Source: Astragalus membranaceus
Taxonomy: Eukaryota > Streptophyta > Magnoliopsida > Fabales > Fabaceae
Direction of reading: 5' to 3'
NCBI GenBank assembly: GCA_039519185.1
Contig: CM076849.1
Span: 33,599,109 to 33,663,108 of the forward strand
DNA length: 64,000 bases
The notes below the pieces were generated by a model. The model did no database searches, was not told the DNA's origin, and worked only from the letters and a program-made list of their open reading frames with translations. The position numbers and the translations under genes were made by a program. The number at the start of each line of letters is the position of its first letter. Position 1 is the first letter of the stretch. Below are positions 1 to 9,800 of this stretch, one piece after another.

Positions 1-280
1 AAAGGACATCACATTCACCTAGTTGAAGGAAAAGACAGAGAGGAAGGTTCGAGAGGGAGAGTGGCGTAAAGAGGTACGTTGTCTTACTTACTGCAAGCCC
101 ACTTATGGAGACAACAGCTCTATTCGCTATTCAGCTATGGAGATTCGCAGTGACACCGACGCACGCACCATGATGGAAACACATTCACATTTTCCAAGTT
201 ATCGTCAATTGGAGTTGTTTGTCGAAACAATGTGCACTCTGTACGAGGCCATTATTCTTTTGAGACAGGGACTGTGATTC
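1..280 (+). pseudogene. Mutator-like (MuDR) transposase N-terminal fragment, truncated by window start
   Basis: The frame running from base 2 to the stop near 277 reads like the N-terminal domain of plant MuDR-type transposases: a KDITFT segment, a basic stretch, a Y-Y-D-S-type core, then SDTDARTMM and an ELFVET segment. A closely related copy lies at 41373-41708 in this window. There the codon matching the TAG at 20-22 is CAG, so this copy has an in-frame stop. The catalytic DDE region is absent and the frame ends after about 90 residues. It is a relic with no intact product. The upstream part lies outside the window. The family assignment rests on motif order remembered from MULE proteins, not on a search. 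Confidence 0.6.
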
Positions 281-462
281 TGTTTGTTAAGTTTGTAGTT
301 CGTTATGTTTTCTGGTTGTTAAGTTTATAGTTCGTTCTGCTTGTATTGTGATGAACGATTATGCACTTCATGAATAAAATGTGAATTTTAAATAAAAATA
401 AACTAGTACTTAATGTAAGTTAGAAAGTCATATAAAAATACATCAAAACAAAGTCCAAACAA
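278..462. other. AT-rich interval, no gene seen
   Basis: This stretch lies between the Mutator-like relic and the 3' end of the PMD-like gene. It holds two imperfect copies of a GTTAAGTTTRTAGTTCGTT phrase near 287 and 318, and nothing coding. Confidence 0.4.
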
Positions 463-1629
463 CTATTGTGTCTGTTTCCCTCTCCTCTTGTAGACACATC
501 CATACTTCCTAACTCCTCGCGTTAATGGCCTCACCAAAGACTTCAGCCTATCCAGTATGGTCCACGTACGGGTCTGCCTTGGAATAGTCGCCTCAAGCGT
601 CTCCTCCATCTCATCAAACAGCTCCATCATCTCTGGCATAATCTATGAGATAAATTAAAATAAAATCAACTTTAATACTATAAAGTAATAAGACTAAAAC
701 AAAATGCATACCCGTCTCTCCATCATCCGGCATGGGGTGATTTTCCGGGTTTAGGTATGGGTGGGAGACCCTCCTATACCAGACAAAGTAGCCCTCAACC
801 GTGTCTGCGAGGCCATCCACTACAACCTACCACGGTGAATAAGATAGTTGTTGAAATTTGCCCATATAACGTCAACAGCTTCACGGGCAACAGGCGCCCA
901 TCCAGAAGGTTTGGGGTCAACTGGGATCCCATGTACGTAGCCAAACTTCCTGACCACACGATCTAGCATATATGACATCATGCACCCATCTCTCAACAAA
1001 GGCATTAACCAAGCCGACATTGATGTTGGTGCACCCTAAATCCCGAAGGGGATACACACCAAATGCCTTAATATAATCCTTAATCTCCGGTACGATGGTC
1101 ATCCCACTAAGGCTGTGGTTAATAATCTTCAACGAGACGCGTTCCTACATTTGTAATGGTATCGGTTAGTCAATATTTAAGAAAACATAAAAGTTGAAAA
1201 ATATTAGTTAATTTAAATAAGAAGAAACTTATCATCCCCTCCCATATCTTCCGAGCAACGTATGAGCCGTAGGTAGGCAATACCGATCTGTCATCCAGAC
1301 CACCCCGGGAATGGGAATGTGGCTGGTGCTGATGTGGAGGGTCTGGATGTGGAGGGCTCACCAACTAGGGTAGCAGCATTAGCATCAACAGGATCAGGAC
1401 TAGCTAAGTCAGCAGCTACAATATTAGCACCATCATGCTGAATATCATCATACTGAAGAGCAGTTTTAGCATGTGGCGGGTCATCGATACATACCCCGGT
1501 CTGTCCGCCCTGTCCGCGTCCACGCCCACGCCTCTGCACGTTCCTATTGCGAACGAAAGTTGTAGGACGCACTCTTTCGTCATCGTCCCGTGCATGTCTA
1601 GAAGAACTACCTCCCCTAGTCTTTGTCAT
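463..1629 (-). pseudogene. Plant mobile domain (MAIN-like / aminotransferase-like PMD) gene, three exons, broken
   Basis: Three exons are visible on the minus strand. Exon 1 is 1629-1236: ATG, a low-complexity basic and STP-rich leader, then LDDRSVLPTYGSYVARKIWEG. Exon 2 is 1144-712 with a GTAG acceptor; it begins with LKIINHS and has a VNAFVERW segment. Exon 3 is 642-463, with a basic end RKYGCVYKRRG and a TAG stop. The segment order matches MAIN-like/PMD proteins, which are host genes or cargo of Mutator-like elements and act in silencing and meristem maintenance. Defects: a one-base shift near 1312 splits exon 1; the exon 1 donor reads AT instead of GT just after 1236; and exon 2 fuses the early ERW region straight to the late LDRVVRKFGYV region, with frame changes near 990 and 830, so the middle of the domain is deleted. 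No full-length product is expected. Confidence 0.65.
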
Positions 1630-2192
1630 CCCTAAAAAAACATTAAACATAAATTAAAATTCAAAAAAGCAAATCAGAAGTGCTCAGTAGGGTTCGGAAG
1701 TTTACATCCGAATTGGTTCAAAATTTCATTTCCCGGCGCTCCTTTGAAAAAACCAACCACGCATGGTTCGGAAGTTTGAGGCCAAACCAGTTCGTTAATA
1801 AACTACTAAACCATGTCAAAATACACGGGTTCAGAAATAAACTACTGAACCATGCAAAGATCCAGAAAAGAAAAACAGAAATGAAAGGGAAGAAAATTTA
1901 GAGTAGCATACCTGTTTGTTTGCGTGACTGAGTGGGAGAGATGGATATGGAAGTGAGTGAGAGAGTATGGGAGGTGAATGCGAGAGTGAAGGAGAAGAGT
2001 GCGAGAGAGGGATGGTTTGATGGTTTTAGGGTTGGAAAGGGGGCGTGGGTGTGTGAGAGAGGGAGAGTGTGAAAAATGGCTTTAATGTAGGAGGGGTATT
2101 TTGGAGACATGGGGGGGGGGTTGGGGATGTCTAGTGAGTAGGGGGTTGTAAGGAGTATGGCCCATTTTTTATTTTGGATAAGTTGGTTCGTT

Positions 2193-2228
2193 TGTTGATA
2201 TCTTGAGCGAGTGAGTGACAGTGACAAT
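2193..2228 (-). other. 36-bp copy of the DCL-gene 5' leader
   Basis: On the plus strand this reads TGTTGATATCTTGAGCGAG followed by TGAGTGACAGTGACAAT. The leader immediately upstream of the DCL start codon (20591-20630) is the same apart from one 4-bp GAGT repeat unit and one substitution. The orientation relative to the minus strand is the same at both places. Flanking DNA does not match, so it is a small duplicated piece, here lying upstream of the PMD-like pseudogene. Confidence 0.6.
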
Positions 2229-2800
2229 AGTGTGCACCCCAAATACAACGGGTTCTCGAATCGCGATCCCCTTATCGGGTTAGGTCATTGTCAAAAAGAG
2301 AATTTTTTTGCCTTAATTGTATTTTTCACTACTTTGTCCAATCACAATTTTGGTCCTTCTTTTTTATTTTTGATGAATTTTCATTTTTATGATTTTTTTG
2401 TCTACACTATTTAATTGATTTTTATCCCCTAAAATCATGAATTTTTTGCACATAATCCCTAAAGATCGTGTATTTTGAGAAAGTATGAAAGAAAATATGC
2501 GAAAGTCTATAATTTGGAGGATACTGATGAAATTGAAAAAGTATGGGAACTGAATTTGTGAAAAATAAGGAAATACACAGTATTTTTTTCATCAAGGAAA
2601 TTGGTAAAAAAAGCTCGACGAAAATACTCAATATATTTTGGGAAAGTAAAAAAGTGATGACTTTTAGGGTAAGGGATCAACTAAGCCCTTCATCAATATA
2701 TCGTCAAATTAATCGTATGATATAATGTAAAATAATATGAATGATTGAGATTTCACGTCGGTTGATAAAATTCCAACTACTCATAGTATTTTATATTATA
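2229..2800. other. AT-rich intergenic DNA, nothing coding
   Basis: Both strands are AT-rich with T runs and only short, featureless frames. I see no gene, RNA or complete element here. The left flank of the MITE at 2801 ends in TATA. Confidence 0.4.
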
Positions 2801-2945
2801 CCCCCTGGACCTATTTATAAGCAAAAAGTCACTTTTTAAGTTTATTGAAAAACTAATGTATCTGGACTACATTATAGTCTAAATACATTAGTTTTCTAAT
2901 GAACCTAAAAAGTGCTTTTTTTCTTATAAATAGGTCCAGAGGGAG
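2801..2945. mobile_element. Stowaway-like MITE, about 145 bp
   Basis: The ends are inverted repeats: CCCCCTGGACCTATTTATAAG at the left and the reverse complement CTTATAAATAGGTCCAGAGG at the right, continuing into complementary AAAGTSACTTTTT arms and a central ACTAATGTA/TACATTAGT hairpin. The flanking dinucleotide on both sides is TA (2799-2800 and 2946-2947). Size, TA duplication and CTCCCTC-type tips fit the Tc1/mariner-derived Stowaway class. No coding capacity. Confidence 0.75.
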
Positions 2946-3299
2946 TATCTGATAGTAAAATTGACAATTGCACCAGTGAATGATTTAGTTGATCTCTCGC
3001 CCTCGAACTCACCAAAAAAGTACTATAATTAAGTGTATTGTCATTTTAGCAAATCAAACACATCCTTAAAATGGTCCATGGACGGGCCTGTCTTCAATGT
3101 CAGCATTTGGGCCTAATTAGGCCTAAAGCGTGTCCAAAAGAATCGTAATTCAGCCCATTTTTATCCCACACCACCCACTCCCACCATTGGTGAATGTCTA
3201 AAATACCCATCAAATATATATAAAAAAGTCCATCCATTTTCATTTCGTTCTTTTTTTCTACGCTTTCAATAGGTTCGATACCATAATACCGAAATAGAT

Positions 3300-3450
3300 C
3301 TGGTACCATAATACTGTGTCTTACAGTTTTTTGCACACTCCAAGTACCGAACCTGTCCGTACCAAGGTATCGAGTTTGTTAATTCTGACGAGACCACACA
3401 CGGTACCTTGGTACCGATCAAGTTCAGTACCTTGGTACCGTACTTGGAAT
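3300..3450. repeat. Cluster of GGTACC / CTTGGTACCG palindromes
   Basis: GGTACC or close variants recur: TGGTACCAT near 3300, CCGTACCAAGG near 3356, then CGGTACCTTGGTACCG near 3400 and AGTACCTTGGTACCG near 3426. The element is a self-complementary phrase repeated with variable spacers. I cannot assign it to a known family. Confidence 0.35.
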
Positions 3451-3506
3451 GCATTGTGCAGAACCACTTTTGATCAACTGATAAAATTTCAACAACGTAG
3501 ATTCCA

Positions 3507-3650
3507 CTGATAATCTTGATCAACGACCTAGTTTCAAACAATTTTCTTTAATAGAGTCATTGTAATATCCGTCTTTTGTGTCAGAAAAAATAGAAATGGA
3601 TGACATTTGTTGTGATAAATGTGCCTCAACAAATAGAATTTCAACGGTCC
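3507..3650. repeat. Diverged copy of the promoter-proximal region found at 41055-41155
   Basis: Ordered short matches are shared with 41055-41155: GATCAACGAC, GTGTCAGAAAAA, TGGATGACAT, AAATGTGCC, ATAGAATTT and AACGG. At the second site this sequence lies upstream of a TATA box and the Mutator-like N-terminal fragment. This copy has no such fragment downstream, so it is probably a relic of the same repeat family. Confidence 0.45.
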
Positions 3651-3896
3651 CAACATGTGAGAGCGAAACTCACGCACCACCCTTAGGGCAAAATCTCTTT
3701 GGTAAAAGCAAAGCCAATGCGCTTGCCACAACGAGAGGATCCTCTTTGACAAAAAAGCGAAGCTAACGCGCTCACTACAATGGAACTAACACACTCGTTG
3801 CACCAAGAGGCAAATAAACTAAGTCCTGTCATGTGTAGACTGTGGTAACACTGACGTATACCCCAAGGTTCAAAACAAAATAAAAGACTCGACAGG

Positions 3897-4185
3897 TAAA
3901 AATATTTCGTCCTTCTAAATATACTTTTGATCCAATTTAGTCCCTGTAATATGTAAAATATTTTATTTTAGTCCCTCCAATATGAGCAGAAAATATATTT
4001 GCAAGGACCAAACTGAATAAAACATATATTTGCAGGGACAAAAAACAAAGTTTTATTTTTACAAGGACTAAACTAGATCAAACTTGTATTTGCAAGAGCT
4101 TTTTTAATTTTTTTGAAATTGCAGGAACGAAAAAGAAATTTTTGTATATTTACAGGGTCAAATGTACATTTAAGTCTTTTTATTA
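3897..4185. repeat. Dispersed repeat with imperfect inverted AGTCCCT / AGGGAC arms
   Basis: The left part has TTTAGTCCCTGTAATAT and TTTAGTCCCTCCAATAT. The right part has several diverged complementary phrases such as TATTTGCAGGGACA and TATTTGCAAGGACC. AT-rich with no reading frame. It resembles common plant dispersed repeats or MITE remnants, but no clear target duplication was found. Confidence 0.4.
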
Positions 4186-4305
4186 TTCACTATATAGTGA
4201 CTAGCTCACTAGCATAGTTAGTTACTGTATAAGGCATGTGGCTTAAAAAAACAAACTAGAGAATATTCCCAAAGGTAATCATCTAGAAGCAAAGTAAAAA
4301 TATAT

Positions 4306-4584
4306 CTAACATGGAAGTTCAAAGTCATTTATCCAAGTGGGTTTTGGAATTCTTAATTTGGGCTTTTCACCGTGCGTAACGTTAGGCCCATTAATTAAGC
4401 CTGGTCCAATAACCTTGAGTGCCGAAATATGGTGATTTTCTCGAATAAACCTTTCGGCATGAGTTGGGTATTTCTCTATAATGTATTTCTGAAGGCACTT
4501 TTGATGAGAGAAATCAATCCAGCCACCATCAGCTCTTACAACGAAAAGACACCTTGAGTGCCGAAATATGGGATGACGGTCAAC
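4306..4584 (-). CDS. DCL: DCL exon 3 (terminal)
   Basis: The acceptor is TTGTAG|GTTGAC. The exon is in phase with exon 2 and reads VDRHPIFRHSRCLFVVR, GGWIDFS and KCLQKYIIEKYPTHAERFIRE, then about 41 extra residues to TAG at 4308-4306. DCL proteins usually end soon after the AERFIREH helix. Here a 20-bp phrase (CATATTTCGGCACTCAAGGT on the minus strand) from the start of the exon recurs near 4412-4431 and begins the extra tail. Confidence 0.88.
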   Translation of the reverse strand, partial: VDRHPIFRHSRCLFVVRADGGWIDFSHQKCLQKYIIEKYPTHAERFIRENHHISALKVIGPGLINGPNVTHGEKPKLRIPKPTWINDFELPC

Positions 4585-6778
4585 CTACAAGAAATATAAG
4601 TCACATATACATATCATGTACTTTGGAAATTAATTACAGTATATCATTGACAAGGAAATCCAAATAATAATAGCTGAAGTTCAATAACGTAAATGTAAAA
4701 CAAAGTGTATGATTTAAAAAATGTCATGGATAAACATAAAAAAAGTCCCACTGGATTGAAGGCCATAATTATCAAATCTCAATTGACAAGAAGGGGGATG
4801 CTCTGCAGAATTGAAGATCAGACAAAATATGTTCAAATTCAATAAGAGTGAACAGATGAAATCAAAATATGAAATGTTTAGAGCCCAATTACTTTCTAAA
4901 TCCATATTTGGTTTCAATTTCTGAAATGTGTTCATTTTAAAGTGCTAACAAAAAGATGACATACTGTCGTAGACTTGTAGTGAATAATTATGATAGAGAG
5001 AAGATGAAAAACTAGCTAAGGGAATGCATTTTTGGAAACAATAAAAACAGCTAATAATCCAATTAAAAGTATACCTTGAAAAACTAATTCGCCCACCTCA
5101 ACTAACAAACTTTTCCCAGCTAATCCAATGATTTTTTCAGCTACCAACCCAATAAAATATTTACATTGAAAGCCAGAGGTTCATCTAGTAACTAGGTACT
5201 ACTAGTACATGGAAACAAAAGTTGGTTCAATGCTAAAACAATTTTGAGACCACTGCTTAGGTCTATCTCTACATTCAAAGGTTTTATATAACACTCAGTG
5301 GACAAAGCCATGGATCACCAGAATCATTTTAAAAAAAGAAAGCATTTTGTGCATGTGCAAAGGCAGAAATTGGTGTCTGTAACATTTACGAAAGAACAAG
5401 GTAGCTTAGAATAGGCATAACATGTAGCATCAATGCACAAAAATAAAGCAGACATGTTGGGTTAGGGTGAGCTCAAAAGAGCCAAAAATACTAAAGAGAC
5501 ATCCTCTCACAAGTTTATGTGAAAACTGCACTCGTGGAATTACCACCACATTTAGACTCACGAACTGCATTAGGTCCATGCATCATCAGCCTTTAAATCA
5601 TAGTCTCAGTCAAGGTTGTGATCGTGTTGCAATCATTAATATTGCAGGTAATCATGGTTGGTGCATCCTCAATCATGGTCATGTTGCAATCGCAGAGATG
5701 TAAAAGTCCACGATTTTGTGGCTTAGATTACGGTCGCCAAACCTTGATGGTCCTACTCATCAGTTAGTCTGGTCTTTATTAATGAGACTGAATAGGGAAG
5801 AACACAAAGTTTGGCAGAGCATACCGAAAAACAAGACATATATCTGCAATGCATTTTTACACAATTTCTTGTAACCATTACTCTAGCCTTTTCACTGATC
5901 AGACTAAACCATTTAATGCATTTATGGTGAAGTCAAACCCATTAGTGCTGATGATCAAGAAGATAATTTTACATGGTAAGATTCTCTAGTATTTGGTATT
6001 TGGATAAGTTGAAGTTCAAAAAGCTTTTTTTTTTTAAATGACTCTGGTGATCCATGGTTTTGTCCACTGAGTATTATATAAAACCCTTGTAGAGATAGAC
6101 CTAAGCAGTGATCTCAAAATTGTTTTAGCATTGAACCAACTTTTGTTTCCATGTACTAGTAGTACCCAGTTACTAAATGAACCTCTGCTAACAAATGACC
6201 TTCCAATGATGACCACTGGGAGAAATGAATCGAGGACCTTTAAGTGGACGCCGTTTGATCTTACTTAAAAGTTAAACCAACCCTTGTTGGCAGCTTTAGA
6301 CAAAGCTAAATGTAGTTCAATTACTTATAGAAGCAAACCAGAAGTCAGCCAGCCTGGTCAGGTTTGAAATAACCGTGGTTTTATGCAGAGAGACTGCAAT
6401 GCAGAGTCTAACTGCTCACACCAAAAACTATTGCACTCAGAATTAGCTCTAATAATTAATAAAGCGGAGCAGCCTTTTACTCTTTTATGTAGTACACTCT
6501 TCCACATATATACCAGACATGGATGTTTTGCCATCTAGTATTCTAATCCACATAAGTCGAATTTATAAATTTAATATGCGGTATTTTTGAACTAAAAATC
6601 ATTTGTAAGAAATACAAAGCCCTTTATCTTAATCACCTTATGCTGGCAACACAGTTGCAAGATTAACACTATGTATCAATATCATGATTGGAATAATAGA
6701 ATATAGCTCCAAATATCATACAAACAGATCACCCTTGCTCAAACTAATTTGAGACTCCACAACAACAACAACAACAAC

Positions 6779-6852
<74 letters not shown>

Positions 6853-9800
6853 CACTAGTCCAAATGGATGTCTATTAAAATCCACCAACCCTAATGGAAG
6901 TGTCAAGAGATCCTACCAAAATAGATATATAATATAAAAAATATAGGTAAGAAGGTACCATCTATTGAGTTTATAATCAAAACCTACTTTAATTTAAATA
7001 TATAGCCGTTGGCTATTTTAAATAAGAAGCTGTTTGGCTGCCTTGTTAACTAACATAACAGAATATTCAAATTGGTTATAACTAACCTAAAAGTCTATTC
7101 AAGTTTGTTATGTAACAAACCTTGGTTGTTAAACTAGTAACAACCAACCTCTAACAGCTATATCTTTTCCAGAGAAAGCTATATAAAGCATACATATGTA
7201 CATACAACACACAATGAATGAAAAAGAATTTTTACAGTTTAAATTTTCCTGTGCTCTAGTCTATCAATCATATACTTTTCTTTCGTATGCATCTATCTTC
7301 TTCTACCACAAATTCTGAGTTCTTTGTGTACATTCAGTGAGTGTTTGTACCTAGCAAGATTAAACAGAAACAGTGTTAGAAATTAGGGTTTATGTGACTT
7401 AAACCAAGAAAGATAAGGAGCAAAAGGTCAGAAGAGGTTCTCTAGTTACCTGAAGGAAGAGATCTTGAAGGTGCAAGTGATAGAAGGATTCTTGACTGAG
7501 TTTCAAGGGTGAAACTCATCAGTTCATGCAAAGAAGAACAACAGTAATCAGGGTTTCAGGTTCTGACCAGACAAAGGAAAATCAAAAGGCACAGTGGTGT
7601 GAGATTTACCTTGCGTATACTCTGAAAGCCTCAGTTTGAGTTCTTCACCTGCAAAGCAAAGTGCAGAAATTAGGGTTTCTGCAAACAGTGTCAAATCAAC
7701 AAGGAAAACAAGAGAATCTGTAAAAGAAGAAGTGGTTCTACCTTAGCGAAGGTGAATCACAAGCTTGATCAAAGAAATCAAGCAGATCTGAGCAAACTAG
7801 GGTTTGCTGTTCATCGCGAAGTGAGAAGAGGAGATTGTGGTCTCAGCGTTTTGATTCAGAGCAAAACCAAAGAGGGTTTTGTTTCATCATCACCAGAGAT
7901 CATCATTGACCAGAAATCAAGCTGAACCGCAGCTTCAATCACCGGTGGTGAGAGCTACGGTGCAGCAAGGTTCGAGTGAGAGAAGAGAGAAGAAGAAAAC
8001 GGAGAATCAAGAAAGAGAGCTAGGGTTTCTTGATTATTCTAAGAAGAGAGAATAAACACAGCATATATACCTCGGGTCAAGGACGACCCGCGTGTTGCAA
8101 TTACTCAACCGGGTTCGGGTGCGCAGGGAGCAACAAAAACGATTGTTTGATCATCTCTGCACCATCTGCATCATTGGGCTGGGCTGTAAGTAAAAGCTGG
8201 GCTTTACAAGCTACACCCCCCTCAGTGTTATGGTACACCCTCCTGCAAATTCAATATAGAAAGTGAGCAAAAATTCAACATGGTATCAGAGCTACTATAA
8301 ACGATCCAGGGCATATACTCTAATCTCTACTCAATTCTTGTGTTTTCTTTAAAGTTTCTTTCTATATTGTTTGAAAAATCTAACTGTGTGTGAAGTGTTC
8401 CAGTTTTAATATGTCTAAAGATATGCAAACACATCCTAGTTTTGGGGCTCAAATTCCCATCCTAAATGGAAATAATTGGGACAGATGGTGCCACCAAATG
8501 AAGGCAGTTTTTGGCTGCCAGGGAGTACTAAAGGTTGTCAGAGATGGTGTGACACCAGTGACAGCACCTGCTACTGCAGAAGATGATGCAAAATTTGAAG
8601 AAGAAACCCAGAAAGACTGGAAAGCACTACATCTAATTCATATAGGATTAGATGATAGTAATTTTGATAGAGTTAGGGGAATTGAGAGTGCCAAGCAAGC
8701 TTGGGATACTCTTGATTCCTACTACAATGGTTCAACTGAGGCTAAGAAGGAAAAGCTGGAAGCTCTTAGGGCTCAGTTTGAAACCTTAAGGATGAAAAGT
8801 GATGAGGATGTTGTGACCTACTGTGGTCGTGTAAAGAAAATTACCAATGCCATGACCCTAAATGGTCATACCTTTACTGATGAAGAGATTTGTAGGAAAA
8901 TCTTGAGATCACTAACTAAGAAATATTATGTTGCAGTGAACAGCCTTGAAGACACCCTAAATGTTGAGGACTTAAAGGTTGAGCAGCTGCAAAGCAGATT
9001 AGAAGCCAAAGAAATACGGCTGAATCTGCTAAATGGAGACAGTGATGATGAAGACACTGCCTTCTTCACAAAAGGCAAAGGTAAGAAAGGCTCAAAGCCT
9101 GGCAACAGTAAGTCTTCCTCTAAACCTAGCTCTAACAAAAATAAGCCTAAATCTAAACCTAATTCTAAGAATAAGGGTGATTCTAAGAAAAAGGATAAAT
9201 CAAAAGTTCAATGCTATAGATGTGATAAATTTGGGCATTATGCTACTGAATGCCCAACCAGGAATAAGTCTAAATCAGAAGTAGAAGCTAATGTTGCAAA
9301 AGAGGATTCTGATTCTGACAGTCCAGTAGTGTTTAGTGCTATAAGTGATAACTCTAAACCTAGACCTAGGGCAGAAACTAAGGTAACTAATATTGAACTT
9401 AAGAAATGTAAGGACTATATTGCACTAGTGGTTACTAAGAGTGATGGGAGCTGTATTACAGAAATATGGTATTTGGATTCTGCTTGTTCTAACCATCTTA
9501 CAGGAAATAAAGATTGGCTAGTAGATTTCAACCCTAACAAGAGGACTACTATCAGATGTGCAAATGATAGGTCACTACAAGCTACAGGTATGGGAAACAT
9601 ACTGCTAAAGAAAGAAGATGGTCAGGTAGTCACAATTCATAATGTCTACTATGTTCCAGGTATGAGCTGCAACCTAATTAGTCTAGGGCAACTTATAGAG
9701 GGAGGATTTTCAGTCATTATGAAAGACCTGAAACTTAAGATTTTTGATAAGAAAAACAAACTGATTTTAACATCTCAATTAGCTAAGAACAGGACTTTTA

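Noticed and set aside
6749..6937. Polyasparagine protein frame
   Set aside because: It is the translation of an AAT/AAC microsatellite in an intron.
8281..8292. tRNA gene
   Set aside because: It is only the 12-nt primer binding site complementary to initiator Met tRNA; no cloverleaf follows.
8390..8410. Copia polyprotein start seven codons upstream
   Set aside because: The codon there is GTG. The first in-frame ATG is 8411 (14230 in copy 2).
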